DNA of 64,000 nt from Nocardia jiangxiensis NBRC 101359 (GTDB lineage Bacteria > Actinomycetota > Actinomycetes > Mycobacteriales > Mycobacteriaceae). Position numbers and translations under genes: made by a program. Of this stretch, positions 42,865 through 51,401 are shown piece after piece. The notes under the pieces were generated by a model. The model was not told where the DNA came from. It did not search any database and saw nothing but the letters and a program-made list of their open reading frames with translations. The stretch spans positions 1-64,000 of the forward strand of contig NZ_BAGB01000023.1 in assembly GCF_000308615.1 (NCBI RefSeq), given 5' to 3'. Positions within the stretch are counted from its first letter, which is position 1. Each line of letters opens with the position of its first letter.

Positions 42865-43689
42865 ATGAAACGTCTCGAAGGCAAGGTCGCTTTCATCACC
42901 GGTGTGGCGCGTGGGCAGGGCCGGTCCCACGCCGTGCGGCTCGCCGAAGAGGGCGCGGCGATCGTCGGCATGGACATCTGCGCGCAGATCCCGTCGGTGT
43001 TCTATCCGATGGCCACCGAGGAGGACCTCGCCGAGACCACCCGCCTGGTCGAGAAGGCCGGCGGGCAGATCGTCACCACCATCGGTGACGTGCGCGACCG
43101 AGCGGATGTGCAGCGGGCCTACGACGCGGGCGTGCAGCAGTTCGGATTCGTCGACATCATCGTCGCGAACGCGGGCATCATGCCGGTGATCGATCAGGGC
43201 AGCCAACCGCAGGCCTGGCACGACGCGGTCGACACCATGCTCACCGGCGTGTGGCACACCCTCGAGGTGGCCGTCCCGCCGATGGTCGAGCGCGGCAACG
43301 GCGGCTCGATCACCATCACCAGCTCGGCCGCCGGACTGACCAGCATGGGCCTGAACACCTTTCCCGGGCAGGCGGGCTACTCTGCGGCCAAGCACGGCGT
43401 CGTCGGGTTGATGCGGCTGTACTCCAAGCAGCTCGCGAAGCATTCCATCCGGGTCAACACGATCCATCCGACCGGCGTGAACACCCCGATGGTCGCCAAC
43501 GCCGAATACGGCGCCTTCGTCAACTCGCATCCCGAGGTGGCCAACGACGAGGCGTACAAGAACCCGATGCCGGTCGAGCTGATCGAAGCGATCGACGTCA
43601 GCAACGCACTGGCCTTCCTGGCCTCCGACGAGGCCCGATACATCACCGGCGTCACGCTGCCCGTCGACGCCGGCTACAACAACCGCTGA
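42865..43689 (+). CDS. Mycofactocin-type short-chain dehydrogenase (SDR C)
   Basis: A 274-residue SDR of the subfamily with a short insert in the nucleotide-binding region: GKVAFITGVARGQGRSHAV followed by EEGAAIVGMDICAQI. VANAG, ITSSAAG and the catalytic YSAAKHG are intact. This subfamily includes carveol dehydrogenase and is linked to the redox cofactor mycofactocin, with tightly bound NAD (established for relatives). It should oxidise a lipophilic alcohol. It is followed 15 bp later by an aldehyde dehydrogenase, giving a plausible alcohol-to-acid pair. Confidence 0.9.
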   Translation: MKRLEGKVAFITGVARGQGRSHAVRLAEEGAAIVGMDICAQIPSVFYPMATEEDLAETTRLVEKAGGQIVTTIGDVRDRADVQRAYDAGVQQFGFVDIIVANAGIMPVIDQGSQPQAWHDAVDTMLTGVWHTLEVAVPPMVERGNGGSITITSSAAGLTSMGLNTFPGQAGYSAAKHGVVGLMRLYSKQLAKHSIRVNTIHPTGVNTPMVANAEYGAFVNSHPEVANDEAYKNPMPVELIEAIDVSNALAFLASDEARYITGVTLPVDAGYNNR

Positions 43690-43704
43690 GAAAGGGCCAT
43701 CGCG

Positions 43705-45198
43705 ATGACCACCACCGACACCGCCGTCACCACACCGTCCGTCGCCGACCGGGAACAGATCTTCATCGGCGGCCACTGGGTCGACTCGACCGGCGAGGAA
43801 TGGATCGACCTGATCGACCCGTGGACCGAACAGCGCGCCGCCCGGATCCGCAGTGCCACAACCGATGACGTCGCCCGCGCGGTCGAGGCCGCGCGGCGCA
43901 GCTTCGACTCCGGGGTCTGGTCGGGCAAGACCATGACCGAACGGGCCCAGGTGATCGACGAGATCGGCGCCCGCCTCGAACAGCGCATCGAGGAGCTCAC
44001 CACCATCGGCGTACTCGAGGTCGGTGTGCCGGTCACCGTCAGCGGTATGACCCAGCAGATGAGCGCGGGACTGTTCCATGCGGTGGCCGCCGAGGCCCGG
44101 AACTTCGAACAGCGCGAGGACCGTGTGCGCGCGGACGGCGGAGTCTCCCGGATCCTGCGCGAGCCCACCGGCGTTGTCGCCGCGATCATTCCGTGGAACG
44201 GCCCGATCGGCACCATCGCCTTCAAGGTTGCCCCGGCGTTGGCCGCGGGATGTTCGGTGATCTTGAAGGGCGCCCCGGACGCGCCATTGTCACCGGCGGT
44301 ATTCGCCGACGTGATCGCCGAACTCGTCGCGGAGGGGCTGGTGCCCGAGGGCGTGGTAAGCGTGCTCATCGCCGACCGCGAGGTTTCCGAAACCCTGGTC
44401 ACCGACCCGCGGGTGGACCACATCACCTTCACCGGATCCACGGCGGCGGGACGGCGCATCGCGGCCCTGGCCGGTGACCGAATCGCCCGTGTCTCACTGG
44501 AATTGGGCGGGAAGTCCGCCGCGATCGTCCTGGACGACGCCGACCTGAACCATGTGCTGCAATCGCTGCCCATGGGCGGCTGTATGCAGTCCGGTCAAGC
44601 CTGTATCGCGCTGACCAGGGTGCTGGTTTCGCGGCAGCGGCACGACGAGGTCGTCGCGGCGCTGGCCGCGGCCTACGGGGCGCTGCCGATGGGCAACCCG
44701 TGGGAGCCGCAGAACTTCCTCGGTCCGCTGGCCGGTGCGCGCCACCGTGATCGGGTCCGGGGCTACATCGATTCGGCGGTCCAGGAGGGCGCTCGCGTCG
44801 TGGTCGGGGGAGCAGCGCCCGAGGGCCTGGCGCACGGCTACTTCGTCGCGCCGACCCTGCTCGACGATGTGCGCAACGATATGCGCATCGCCCAGGAGGA
44901 GGTGTTCGGCCCGGTCATCTCGGTGATCACCTACGAGGATGAGGACGAGGCCGTCGCGATCGCCAACGATTCGGTCTACGGTCTGTCCGGCGCGGTCTAC
45001 ACCGAGGATCTGGACCGGGGTTACGCTCTGGCACAACGGATTCGCACCGGAACGGTCAGCGTGAACGGTTCGGTCATCGACTTCACGCTGCCCTTCGGCG
45101 GTTACAAGCAGTCCGGCATGGGGCGCGAGGGCGGCGTCGAAGGGCTCGAGGAGTTCTTCGAAACCAAGACGGTGCATATGCCCGCCCCGGCGCAGTAG
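43705..45198 (+). CDS. Aldehyde dehydrogenase 2
   Basis: A 497-residue aldehyde dehydrogenase with IIPWNGPIGTIAFKVAPALA, FTGSTAAGRRIA, catalytic Glu in VSLELGGKSAAIV and Cys in GCMQSGQACIALTRV (last cysteine in the usual position). It probably converts the aldehyde formed by SDR C into the acid used by the acyl-CoA ligases. A strong hairpin follows. Confidence 0.92.
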   Translation: MTTTDTAVTTPSVADREQIFIGGHWVDSTGEEWIDLIDPWTEQRAARIRSATTDDVARAVEAARRSFDSGVWSGKTMTERAQVIDEIGARLEQRIEELTTIGVLEVGVPVTVSGMTQQMSAGLFHAVAAEARNFEQREDRVRADGGVSRILREPTGVVAAIIPWNGPIGTIAFKVAPALAAGCSVILKGAPDAPLSPAVFADVIAELVAEGLVPEGVVSVLIADREVSETLVTDPRVDHITFTGSTAAGRRIAALAGDRIARVSLELGGKSAAIVLDDADLNHVLQSLPMGGCMQSGQACIALTRVLVSRQRHDEVVAALAAAYGALPMGNPWEPQNFLGPLAGARHRDRVRGYIDSAVQEGARVVVGGAAPEGLAHGYFVAPTLLDDVRNDMRIAQEEVFGPVISVITYEDEDEAVAIANDSVYGLSGAVYTEDLDRGYALAQRIRTGTVSVNGSVIDFTLPFGGYKQSGMGREGGVEGLEEFFETKTVHMPAPAQ

Positions 45199-45229
45199 CC
45201 GGGCGGCGGATTCCGCAACGTTGAGACGC

Positions 45230-45263
45230 CGGTGCCCGGTCGGAACCTTCCGACCGGGCACCG
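45230..45263. terminator. Bidirectional terminator between ALDH 2 and TetR 2
   Basis: Perfect 16-bp inverted repeat CGGTGCCCGGTCGGAA / TTCCGACCGGGCACCG separated by CC, between convergent genes. Confidence 0.78.
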
Positions 45264-45283
45264 ATGTCATGCTCGTGGGACGT

Positions 45284-45946
45284 CTAGACCGAGGCTGGCG
45301 CGGGTTCGGATTCCTCTGTGGTCCGGGCGTTCTCGTTGCGCATCACGCCGTAGAGGAAGCTGCGGACCATCTCCTCGTACAACCCCTTGGAAGTCAGCGT
45401 GTTCTCCGACAGCGCGCGAGCCAGGATCGGCTGTGAGTCGGGATCGACATTCGGGAAGATCGTGGTGCGCGTGCTCGGACCGCGCACCGCGTCGGTCAGC
45501 GCGGTGCCCAGGCTCAGCCGCTCCATCCCGTCCAGGATCTGTACGTGCAGATGCGTCGGCACGCCCGAGGCTTCCAGGAAGCGGGCGGTCTCCTCGTAGG
45601 TGCCGATGAGCAGATCACGCGGCAGGTACTGCAGCAGGATCGGGGCGGCGTTGGGATGCCGCAGAATCGACCGGCGGAAGTTCAGCGCCAGCTGCACGAA
45701 GAACTCCGGCCAGTCGGGGCCGGGCCTGCGGCGCGGGATCGATCCCGCGCCGGCGATATGGCGCGCCACCGCGGACAGAATCGCCGACCGGTCGGCGAAA
45801 TGGTGGTACAGCGAGGGCGCGCTCACGCCGATGTACTTGGCGAGTTTGGGCAGACTGAACGCTTCGAGGCCCTCCGAGTCGATGATCTCGATGGACGCCT
45901 CGATCACCGCGGAGCGGCTGATCAGAGGTTGTGAAGGTCGTGGCAT
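45284..45946 (-). CDS. TetR-family regulator 2, candidate regulon master
   Basis: A 220-residue TetR protein. HTH: VIEASIEIIDSEGLEAFSLP, KLAKYIGVSAPSLYHHFADR. The helical C-terminal domain would bind an effector, probably an acyl-CoA or pathway intermediate. A copy of the regulon dyad lies 36 bp upstream of its start, in the short gap after the SDR D gene, suggesting autoregulation. Because the same dyad stands before six other transcripts, this is the best candidate to control them all; TetR 1 has a different palindrome in its own promoter. This assignment is inference. Confidence 0.9.
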   Translation of the reverse strand: MPRPSQPLISRSAVIEASIEIIDSEGLEAFSLPKLAKYIGVSAPSLYHHFADRSAILSAVARHIAGAGSIPRRRPGPDWPEFFVQLALNFRRSILRHPNAAPILLQYLPRDLLIGTYEETARFLEASGVPTHLHVQILDGMERLSLGTALTDAVRGPSTRTTIFPNVDPDSQPILARALSENTLTSKGLYEEMVRSFLYGVMRNENARTTEESEPAPASV

Positions 45947-45980
45947 CTGCTGCTTTCCACTCGGCTCGCACCAGGCCGGT

Positions 45981-46001
45981 TACCTAGCGCCTTTAAGATT
46001 G
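45981..46001. promoter_or_regulatory. Regulon dyad, copy 5 (upstream of TetR 2)
   Basis: TACCTA-N7-TAAGATTG (core from 45984), one mismatch in the right core (TAA for TAG). Located between the TetR 2 start (45946) and the end of the SDR D gene (46019). Confidence 0.45.
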
Positions 46002-46018
46002 ATGGTAGCGGGTGGCGG

Positions 46019-46804
46019 TCAGTGCCCGGATGTTCCGCCGTCCACGGCGAGCGTCGAACCGGTCACGTATCCGGAAGCGGGTGCGGCCAGGAATATCAGC
46101 GCGGCGTCGATCTCCCGCTGGGTGGCGGTCCGGCCCAGCGAGCAGTCCCGGAGGAATTCGGCCAGGGTGTCCCCGGACATCTCGCCGATCATGTCGGTGT
46201 CCACGAATCCGGGCGCGATCGCGTTGACGCGGATACCTTTTCGTCCCGACCACTGGTGCGACAGATCGCGGGTCAGCCCGATCAGCCCGGCCTTGCTCGA
46301 GGCGTAAGCGGCCTGCGGCAGAACGGATTTGACCAGCCCGAGCATGCTCGCCACATTCACGATGCTCGATCCGGGTTGCATGACCCGAGCGCACGCCTGC
46401 GCCGCCCAGTACGCGCCGAACAGGTTGACCTCCACGACGTTCCGGTAATCCTGCGGGTCCTCGTGGGTCGCGGGCGCGACATGGCTGACCCCGGCATTGT
46501 TGACCAGGATGTCCAGACGGCCGAACTCGTCGACGGCCGCTCGCGCGAGTGCGTCGCACTGCGCGGGATCGGTGACATCGGTCGGCACGACCAGGCACCT
46601 ACGTCCCACGGCTGCAACGGTGTTGGCGACCTGTTCGAGTTTGTCGCGGCGGCGGGCCGCGACCACGACATCCGCGCCGGCCTCGGCCAGCGCGCGCGCG
46701 AAACCGGCCCCGAGCCCGGTACCGGCGCCGGTGACGACGGCCACGCGTCCGGTGAGTCGGAACAGGTCCAGCACCGATCCGGCGGTGTGGTCCGTGGTCT
46801 TCAT
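46019..46804 (-). CDS. Short-chain dehydrogenase/reductase (SDR) D
   Basis: A 261-residue classical SDR: TGAGTGLG, LVNNAGVSH, NVASMLG and the catalytic YASSKAG. The N-terminal 14 residues before LTGRVAVVTGAG are a normal extension. It is encoded upstream of TetR 2 on the same strand, so the regulator may be co-transcribed with it as well as using its own dyad. Two dyads lie in its divergent promoter with the reductase gene. Confidence 0.88.
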   Translation of the reverse strand: MKTTDHTAGSVLDLFRLTGRVAVVTGAGTGLGAGFARALAEAGADVVVAARRRDKLEQVANTVAAVGRRCLVVPTDVTDPAQCDALARAAVDEFGRLDILVNNAGVSHVAPATHEDPQDYRNVVEVNLFGAYWAAQACARVMQPGSSIVNVASMLGLVKSVLPQAAYASSKAGLIGLTRDLSHQWSGRKGIRVNAIAPGFVDTDMIGEMSGDTLAEFLRDCSLGRTATQREIDAALIFLAAPASGYVTGSTLAVDGGTSGH

Positions 46805-46831
46805 ATGGCAACTCCTGTCGCGCCCTCAGAT

Positions 46832-46851
46832 GGCTAACACCTATAGGTTTA
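46832..46851. promoter_or_regulatory. Regulon dyad, copy 6 (upstream of SDR D)
   Basis: GGCTAACACCTATAGGTTTA, with core CTA-N7-TAG at 46834-46846, 28 bp before the SDR D start at 46804. A perfect smaller palindrome ACCTATAGGT is nested in it. Confidence 0.55.
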
Positions 46852-46902
46852 TACAGGTTATATGCGGCTTGCAAGAGGCTTCTAGCTGGGTGTTGCGTTG
46901 TG

Positions 46903-46925
46903 TAAATCTAATGGCTTAAGATTTA
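46903..46925. promoter_or_regulatory. Regulon dyad, copy 7 (upstream of the 2Fe-2S reductase)
   Basis: TAAATCTA-N7-AAGATTTA; arms match at 7 of 8 positions. It lies 34 bp before the reductase ATG. Copies 6 and 7 each serve one side of the same divergent region. Confidence 0.58.
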
Positions 46926-46958
46926 GTGACGGTTTGTTTCGGAGAGTGGGCAGGGTTG

Positions 46959-47912
46959 ATGAGCGAAAGTCGGACGCACCAACGGATGCGGGTGATCGGC
47001 AAGGAGTCCGTGGCCGCCGGTGTCGTCGCGGTGACGCTCGCCGACCCGGACGGCGGCGAGGTGCCCGAGTGGGAGCCCGGCGCTCACATCGACCTCGTAC
47101 TCGGCGACATCACCCGGCAGTACTCGCTGTGCGGCGATCCGGCCGATCGGCGGACGTTGACCGTGGCGGTCCTGCACGACCCGAACGGGCGCGGCGGTTC
47201 GGCCTACATCCACGACAAGCTCGAAGTCGGCGACCTGATCCCGATCGGCGGCCCGCGCAACGCGTTTCGGCTGTCGCGGGCCGAATCCTATCTGTTCATC
47301 GCCGGAGGAATCGGCATCACCCCGCTGATGCCGATGCTGCGCGAGGTCCAGGGGCGTGCACGTCCGTGGCGACTGCTGTACGGGGGACGGATGCGAACGA
47401 GTATGGCCTTCGCCGAGGAGCTGTCCGCGGCCCATCCGAACCGAGTCGAGGTGCGCCCGCAGGACGAATACGGACTGCTGGAGCTCGGTGCGGCCCTGGA
47501 CGCGCTCGAACCAGGTGCGGCGGTCTACTGCTGTGGCCCCGAGCCGTTGCTGCAGGCGATCGAAACCGCCTGCCGCGCACGCGATCACCTCACCCTGCAC
47601 ATCGAGCGGTTCACGCCGAAAGCGATCGATCCGGCCGCACCGGCGAACTCGTTCGAGGTGGAGTTGGCTCGCAGTGGCGAAGTGGTCGAGGTGAAGGAGT
47701 CCGAGTCCGTCCTGGACGCACTCGAGCGTCGTGGTGTGCACCTCGAGTTTTCTTGCCGGGAAGGAACTTGCGGGACCTGCGAGGTGGCCGTCCTGGCCGG
47801 GCGGCCCGATCACCGCGACTCCGTGCTCACCGAGGACGAGCAGTCCGCGAACGACGCGATGATGATCTGCGTTTCCCGCAGTCACACCCCTCGGCTCGTC
47901 CTGGACCTCTGA
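46959..47912 (+). CDS. Phthalate-dioxygenase-reductase-type oxygenase reductase
   Basis: A 317-residue single-chain electron donor for Rieske oxygenases. Order: flavin domain (GAHIDLVLGDITRQYSLCG), NAD domain (FIAGGIGITPLMPMLREV, VYCCGPEPLLQAI), and a C-terminal plant-type 2Fe-2S ferredoxin with FSCREGTCGTC and the fourth cysteine in MMICVSRSH. This order is that of phthalate dioxygenase reductase and VanB. It would pass electrons from NADH to the two Rieske oxygenases in the window, which lack reductases of their own. ATG 46959 lies well after the dyad; an earlier in-frame GTG at 46926 would overlap it. Confidence 0.92.
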   Translation: MSESRTHQRMRVIGKESVAAGVVAVTLADPDGGEVPEWEPGAHIDLVLGDITRQYSLCGDPADRRTLTVAVLHDPNGRGGSAYIHDKLEVGDLIPIGGPRNAFRLSRAESYLFIAGGIGITPLMPMLREVQGRARPWRLLYGGRMRTSMAFAEELSAAHPNRVEVRPQDEYGLLELGAALDALEPGAAVYCCGPEPLLQAIETACRARDHLTLHIERFTPKAIDPAAPANSFEVELARSGEVVEVKESESVLDALERRGVHLEFSCREGTCGTCEVAVLAGRPDHRDSVLTEDEQSANDAMMICVSRSHTPRLVLDL

Positions 47913-47941
47913 CCACACCAGCCCGCACGTCAGGAGATACT

Positions 47942-48733
47942 GTGCCCCAACCCGAACCCGCCGCCCGCTACGAGGTGAGCGACCACGTCGCCGTGGTCAC
48001 CCTCAATCGCCCCGACGCCCTCAATGCCGTCGACGCGGCCCTGTCCGCGGCCGCCGGAGCCGCGCTCGAACGCGCGGCACAGGATCCGCAGGTGCGCGTC
48101 GTCATCGTCACCGGTGCGGGCCGGGCGTTCTGTGCGGGTGCGGATCTGAAAGAGATCGCGGCCGGACGCAATATCTACGACCCGGACCACCGGGAGTGGG
48201 ATTTCGCGGGCATCGTGCGCCACTGGATACCCAAGCCGGTGATCGCGGCGGTGAACGGCTTCGCGCTCGGCGGCGGAACCGAGATCGTGCTGTCGGCGGA
48301 CCTGGCCGTCATCGACGAGCGGGCATCGCTGGGTCTGCCCGAAGTCCGCCGCGGATTGATCGCTGCCGCGGGTGGTGTGCTGCGGATCCACCGGCAGGTG
48401 CCGCCGAAGGTTGCCGCCGAGATCGCGCTGACCGGACGACCGATCTCGGCAGCGCGGGCCTACGAACTCGGTCTGGTCAACGCGGTAGCTCCCGCCGGGG
48501 GAGCCCTGGCCGCGGCGCACGACCTGGCTGCGGTGATCGCGGCGAATGCGCCGTTGTCCGTGCAGCAGAGCAAGCGGGTGATGCACGAGAGTGCGGCGGC
48601 GCATGCCGGATGGGGAGAGGAGGACTGGCGGCTCGGTCGTGACGCCGCCCGGATCGTCATGAGCAGCGAGGATGCGAAGGAAGGTCCGCGCGCGTTCGCC
48701 GCCAAGCGCCAACCGCAGTGGCAGGGGCGATGA
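47942..48733 (+). CDS. Enoyl-CoA hydratase (both catalytic glutamates present)
   Basis: A 263-residue crotonase. CoA-binding loop FCAGADLKEIA, first glutamate in LGGGTEIVLSADLAV and second in LGLPEVRRGLIA are in the hydratase positions, so it can add water to trans-2-enoyl-CoA. It is the only one of the four crotonases here with both residues. GTG start with AGGAGA upstream, 30 bp after the reductase, probably the same operon. Confidence 0.9.
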   Translation: MPQPEPAARYEVSDHVAVVTLNRPDALNAVDAALSAAAGAALERAAQDPQVRVVIVTGAGRAFCAGADLKEIAAGRNIYDPDHREWDFAGIVRHWIPKPVIAAVNGFALGGGTEIVLSADLAVIDERASLGLPEVRRGLIAAAGGVLRIHRQVPPKVAAEIALTGRPISAARAYELGLVNAVAPAGGALAAAHDLAAVIAANAPLSVQQSKRVMHESAAAHAGWGEEDWRLGRDAARIVMSSEDAKEGPRAFAAKRQPQWQGR

Positions 48734-48772
48734 CGGACGTGGCCCGCTCATGCAACATGATACAAATATTGA

Positions 48773-48801
48773 TTGACGTAATATGTAATCCTATGTAGTG
48801 T
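48773..48801 (+). promoter_or_regulatory. Probable promoter of acyl-CoA ligase 2
   Basis: TTGACG (48773-48778), 17-bp spacer, TAGTGT (48796-48801) in an A/T-rich stretch. The transcript would have a leader of about 190 nt before ATG 48995; I saw no gene or clear hairpin in it. Confidence 0.5.
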
Positions 48802-48994
48802 GGGTCACACTCATCGGGCAGGCCGCGATCGCGAAACCACTTCGCCGACTTTCCAGCGCCGGAACCCGGTGTCCACACATTCGAATCATCCAGAATCCCG
48901 ACGCCGGATCGCCGGCCGTCCCGGCTGGTGGCACAGCGAGCTCATCCTCGAAACCCACCACGCCCGAGGCCATTTCACTACGAGAAGGACAACA

Positions 48995-50512
48995 ATGGCT
49001 GCGACAATCGCTTCGGCTCTGTACTGGTGGGCCGATACCGAACCGAGCCGATCCGCGCTGATCGTCGACGACGAGACGCTCAGCTACCGGGAGCTCCAGG
49101 ACTGGACGAGCCGAGTGGCCCGACGCATCGCCGAGTCCGGAATCGCGCCGGGGGAGCGGATCGGTGTGCTCGGGCCGAACTCGATCACCTGGCCGGTGAT
49201 CGCCCTGGGTGTGCTGAAGGCCGGTGCGGTCGTGGTCCCGCTGAATCCGCGTCTCACCCCGGCCGAACTGCGCAAGGTGCTCGACGACTCCGGCGCCGTG
49301 CTCACGATCGCGCCCTCGGAGTTCGCCGAGCGGATCGAGCAGACTCGGCAGTTGGGTACGGATTTCCGGTCGCTGTCCTTCGACGACTTCACCGACCTGC
49401 GGTCCGGCGGGCGGGACGATTTCCGCATCGACGTCACACCGGACGAACCCGTCGCACTGCTGTTCACCAGCGGATCGACCGGACTGTCCAAGGGCGTCAT
49501 CTGCACCAACCGAACCTTGCTGAGCATCGTGTTCGAGGCGACCCTCACCGAGGAGGGGTTCCGGCCCGGGTGCACCTCATTGTTGTTGCTGCCCTTGGTG
49601 TTCACCCCGGGACTGGTCTGGGGCGTGCTGATGAGCGTCGTGCTCGGGAACACGCTGATCGTCGAGAAGGAATTCCGGCCCGGTCGCGCGGCCGGATTGA
49701 TCGGCCGGTATCAGGTCAACGCGATGTTCGGGGTTCCGCTGATGTGGGAATCGATCGCCAGGAGCGAGGAATTCGCGGACGCCGAGATGTCGTCGCTGCG
49801 CACCGCGATCGTCGGCGGGGCCGCGGTTTCGCCCGCGCTGCTGAAGGCGTGGGCGGACAAAGGTGTGGCGTTGCGCCAGATCTACGGCATGACCGAGGCG
49901 GGCGGCGTGGCGACCGCGACCACCCGGGCCGAGGCCCTCACCCATCCCGACAGTTGCGGGGCGGGTTCGATATTCACCGAGCTGAAGGTCGTGCGGTCCG
50001 ATGGCACCGAGGCCGGGCCGGGGGAGGAAGGCGAGATCGTCGTGCGTGGGCCGGGCGTCACACCCGGCTACTGGAACGATCCGGCCACCACGGCACAGGC
50101 GTTGCGCGAGGGCTGGCTGCACAGCGGGGATCTGGGCAGGCGGGACGAGCAGGGCCGGATCACCTTCGTCGATCGGATGAAGGATCTGATCATCACCGGC
50201 GGAATCAACATCTCCCCGGTCGAGATCGAGCGGGTCATCGCCGATCTGGACGGCGTCGAGGAGGTGGCGGTGATCGCCGCGACCGATGAGCGGTTCGGTG
50301 AGACCCCCGCCGCGATCGTCACTGTCACCGGAGATGTGGACGTCGCCGCGATCGTCGCGCACTGCAACGAGGTCATCGCCGACTACAAGGTGCCTCGCTA
50401 CGTGGTCATCCGCGACGAACCGCTGCCTCGGCTGCCCAGCGGCAAGCTGGCCAAGACCGCGATCCGCGCCGAATACCGTGATGTGGCAGACCGATTCGAG
50501 AAGGTGCGATGA
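48995..50512 (+). CDS. Acyl-CoA ligase 2 (AMP-forming)
   Basis: A 505-residue adenylate-forming enzyme: LLFTSGSTGLSKGVICTN, IYGMTEAGG, GWLHSGDLGRRDEQG, RMKDLIITGGINISPVEIE and the C-terminal lysine motif LPSGKLAKTAIR. It activates a carboxylic acid with CoA. The frame opens at 48800, but ATG 48995 with GAGAAGGA upstream is the start. It overlaps the next crotonase gene by 4 bp, so the ligase product is probably the substrate of that enzyme or of the same pathway. Confidence 0.92.
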   Translation: MAATIASALYWWADTEPSRSALIVDDETLSYRELQDWTSRVARRIAESGIAPGERIGVLGPNSITWPVIALGVLKAGAVVVPLNPRLTPAELRKVLDDSGAVLTIAPSEFAERIEQTRQLGTDFRSLSFDDFTDLRSGGRDDFRIDVTPDEPVALLFTSGSTGLSKGVICTNRTLLSIVFEATLTEEGFRPGCTSLLLLPLVFTPGLVWGVLMSVVLGNTLIVEKEFRPGRAAGLIGRYQVNAMFGVPLMWESIARSEEFADAEMSSLRTAIVGGAAVSPALLKAWADKGVALRQIYGMTEAGGVATATTRAEALTHPDSCGAGSIFTELKVVRSDGTEAGPGEEGEIVVRGPGVTPGYWNDPATTAQALREGWLHSGDLGRRDEQGRITFVDRMKDLIITGGINISPVEIERVIADLDGVEEVAVIAATDERFGETPAAIVTVTGDVDVAAIVAHCNEVIADYKVPRYVVIRDEPLPRLPSGKLAKTAIRAEYRDVADRFEKVR

Positions 50513-51360
50513 GCCCCGACACCGAAATGACCACCAGCCCAGTACTTCTCGAACGGGACGGCGAGATCGCGATCGTGCGGCTGCATCGTCCCGACCGGCT
50601 CAACGCCTTCACCAACGAGATGTGCGAACGCCTCATCGCGGCATTCGACGAGACCGATGCGGACGATTCGGTGCGTGCGGTGGTCCTCACCGGCACCGGC
50701 CGCGCCTTCTGTGCCGGAGCCGATCTCGCCGCGGGTGGTGAGACCTTCGTGCTGGCGGACGATCCGGACACCGGTGGCGCACCCGCGGACCAGGGCGGTC
50801 GGGCGTCTCTGCGAATCCATCGATCGGACAAGCCGGTGATCGCCGCGATCAACGGTCCCGCCGCCGGCGTCGGCGTGACGATGACCCTGCCCGCCGACAT
50901 CAGAATCGCCTCGGACACAGCGAAATTCGGCTTCGTCTTCACCCGCCGCGGCCTGGTTCCCGAAGCCTGCTCGACCTGGTTCCTGCCGCGCGTGGTGGGC
51001 ATGTCCACCGCATTGGAATGGACCCTCGGCGGCCGCATGGTGCCCGCGGCGGAGGCGCTCGAACGCGGCCTGGTCCGCGAACTGGCCCCCGCCGATCGAG
51101 TCCTGGACCGTGCCGTCGAACTGGCAAGGGAACTGATCACCGGCACCGCACCGGTCTCGGTCGCACTGACCCGCCGGATGATGTGGCGCATGGCCGCCGC
51201 CGAGAGCCCGGAAATCGCACACCGCGCCGAATCCCTCGCCATCTACCTGCGCGGCGTCTCGGACGACGTGCGCGAGGGCGTGGAATCGTTTCTCGCCAAA
51301 CGTGTTCCGCAGTTCCCCGACCGCATCTCGGGCGGCCTACCCGACCTGTTCGAGACCTAG
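50509..51360 (+). CDS. Crotonase-family protein (isomerase-like active site)
   Basis: A 283-residue crotonase fold. CoA loop FCAGADLAAGG. The first glutamate position is Thr (GVGVTMTLPADIRI), but a glutamate is kept in the late region RGLVPEACSTWFLP, as in enoyl-CoA isomerases. A role in moving a double bond or another non-hydratase reaction is likely. ATG overlaps the stop of the ligase gene. It closely resembles the crotonase at 33.2 kb in its C-terminal half (WFLPR/WLLPRM). Confidence 0.87.
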   Translation: MSPDTEMTTSPVLLERDGEIAIVRLHRPDRLNAFTNEMCERLIAAFDETDADDSVRAVVLTGTGRAFCAGADLAAGGETFVLADDPDTGGAPADQGGRASLRIHRSDKPVIAAINGPAAGVGVTMTLPADIRIASDTAKFGFVFTRRGLVPEACSTWFLPRVVGMSTALEWTLGGRMVPAAEALERGLVRELAPADRVLDRAVELARELITGTAPVSVALTRRMMWRMAAAESPEIAHRAESLAIYLRGVSDDVREGVESFLAKRVPQFPDRISGGLPDLFET

Positions 51361-51401
51361 GTCGTCGTTCCCGAGCGTGGCAGGCTTGCTCGCCGCGGGC
51401 T

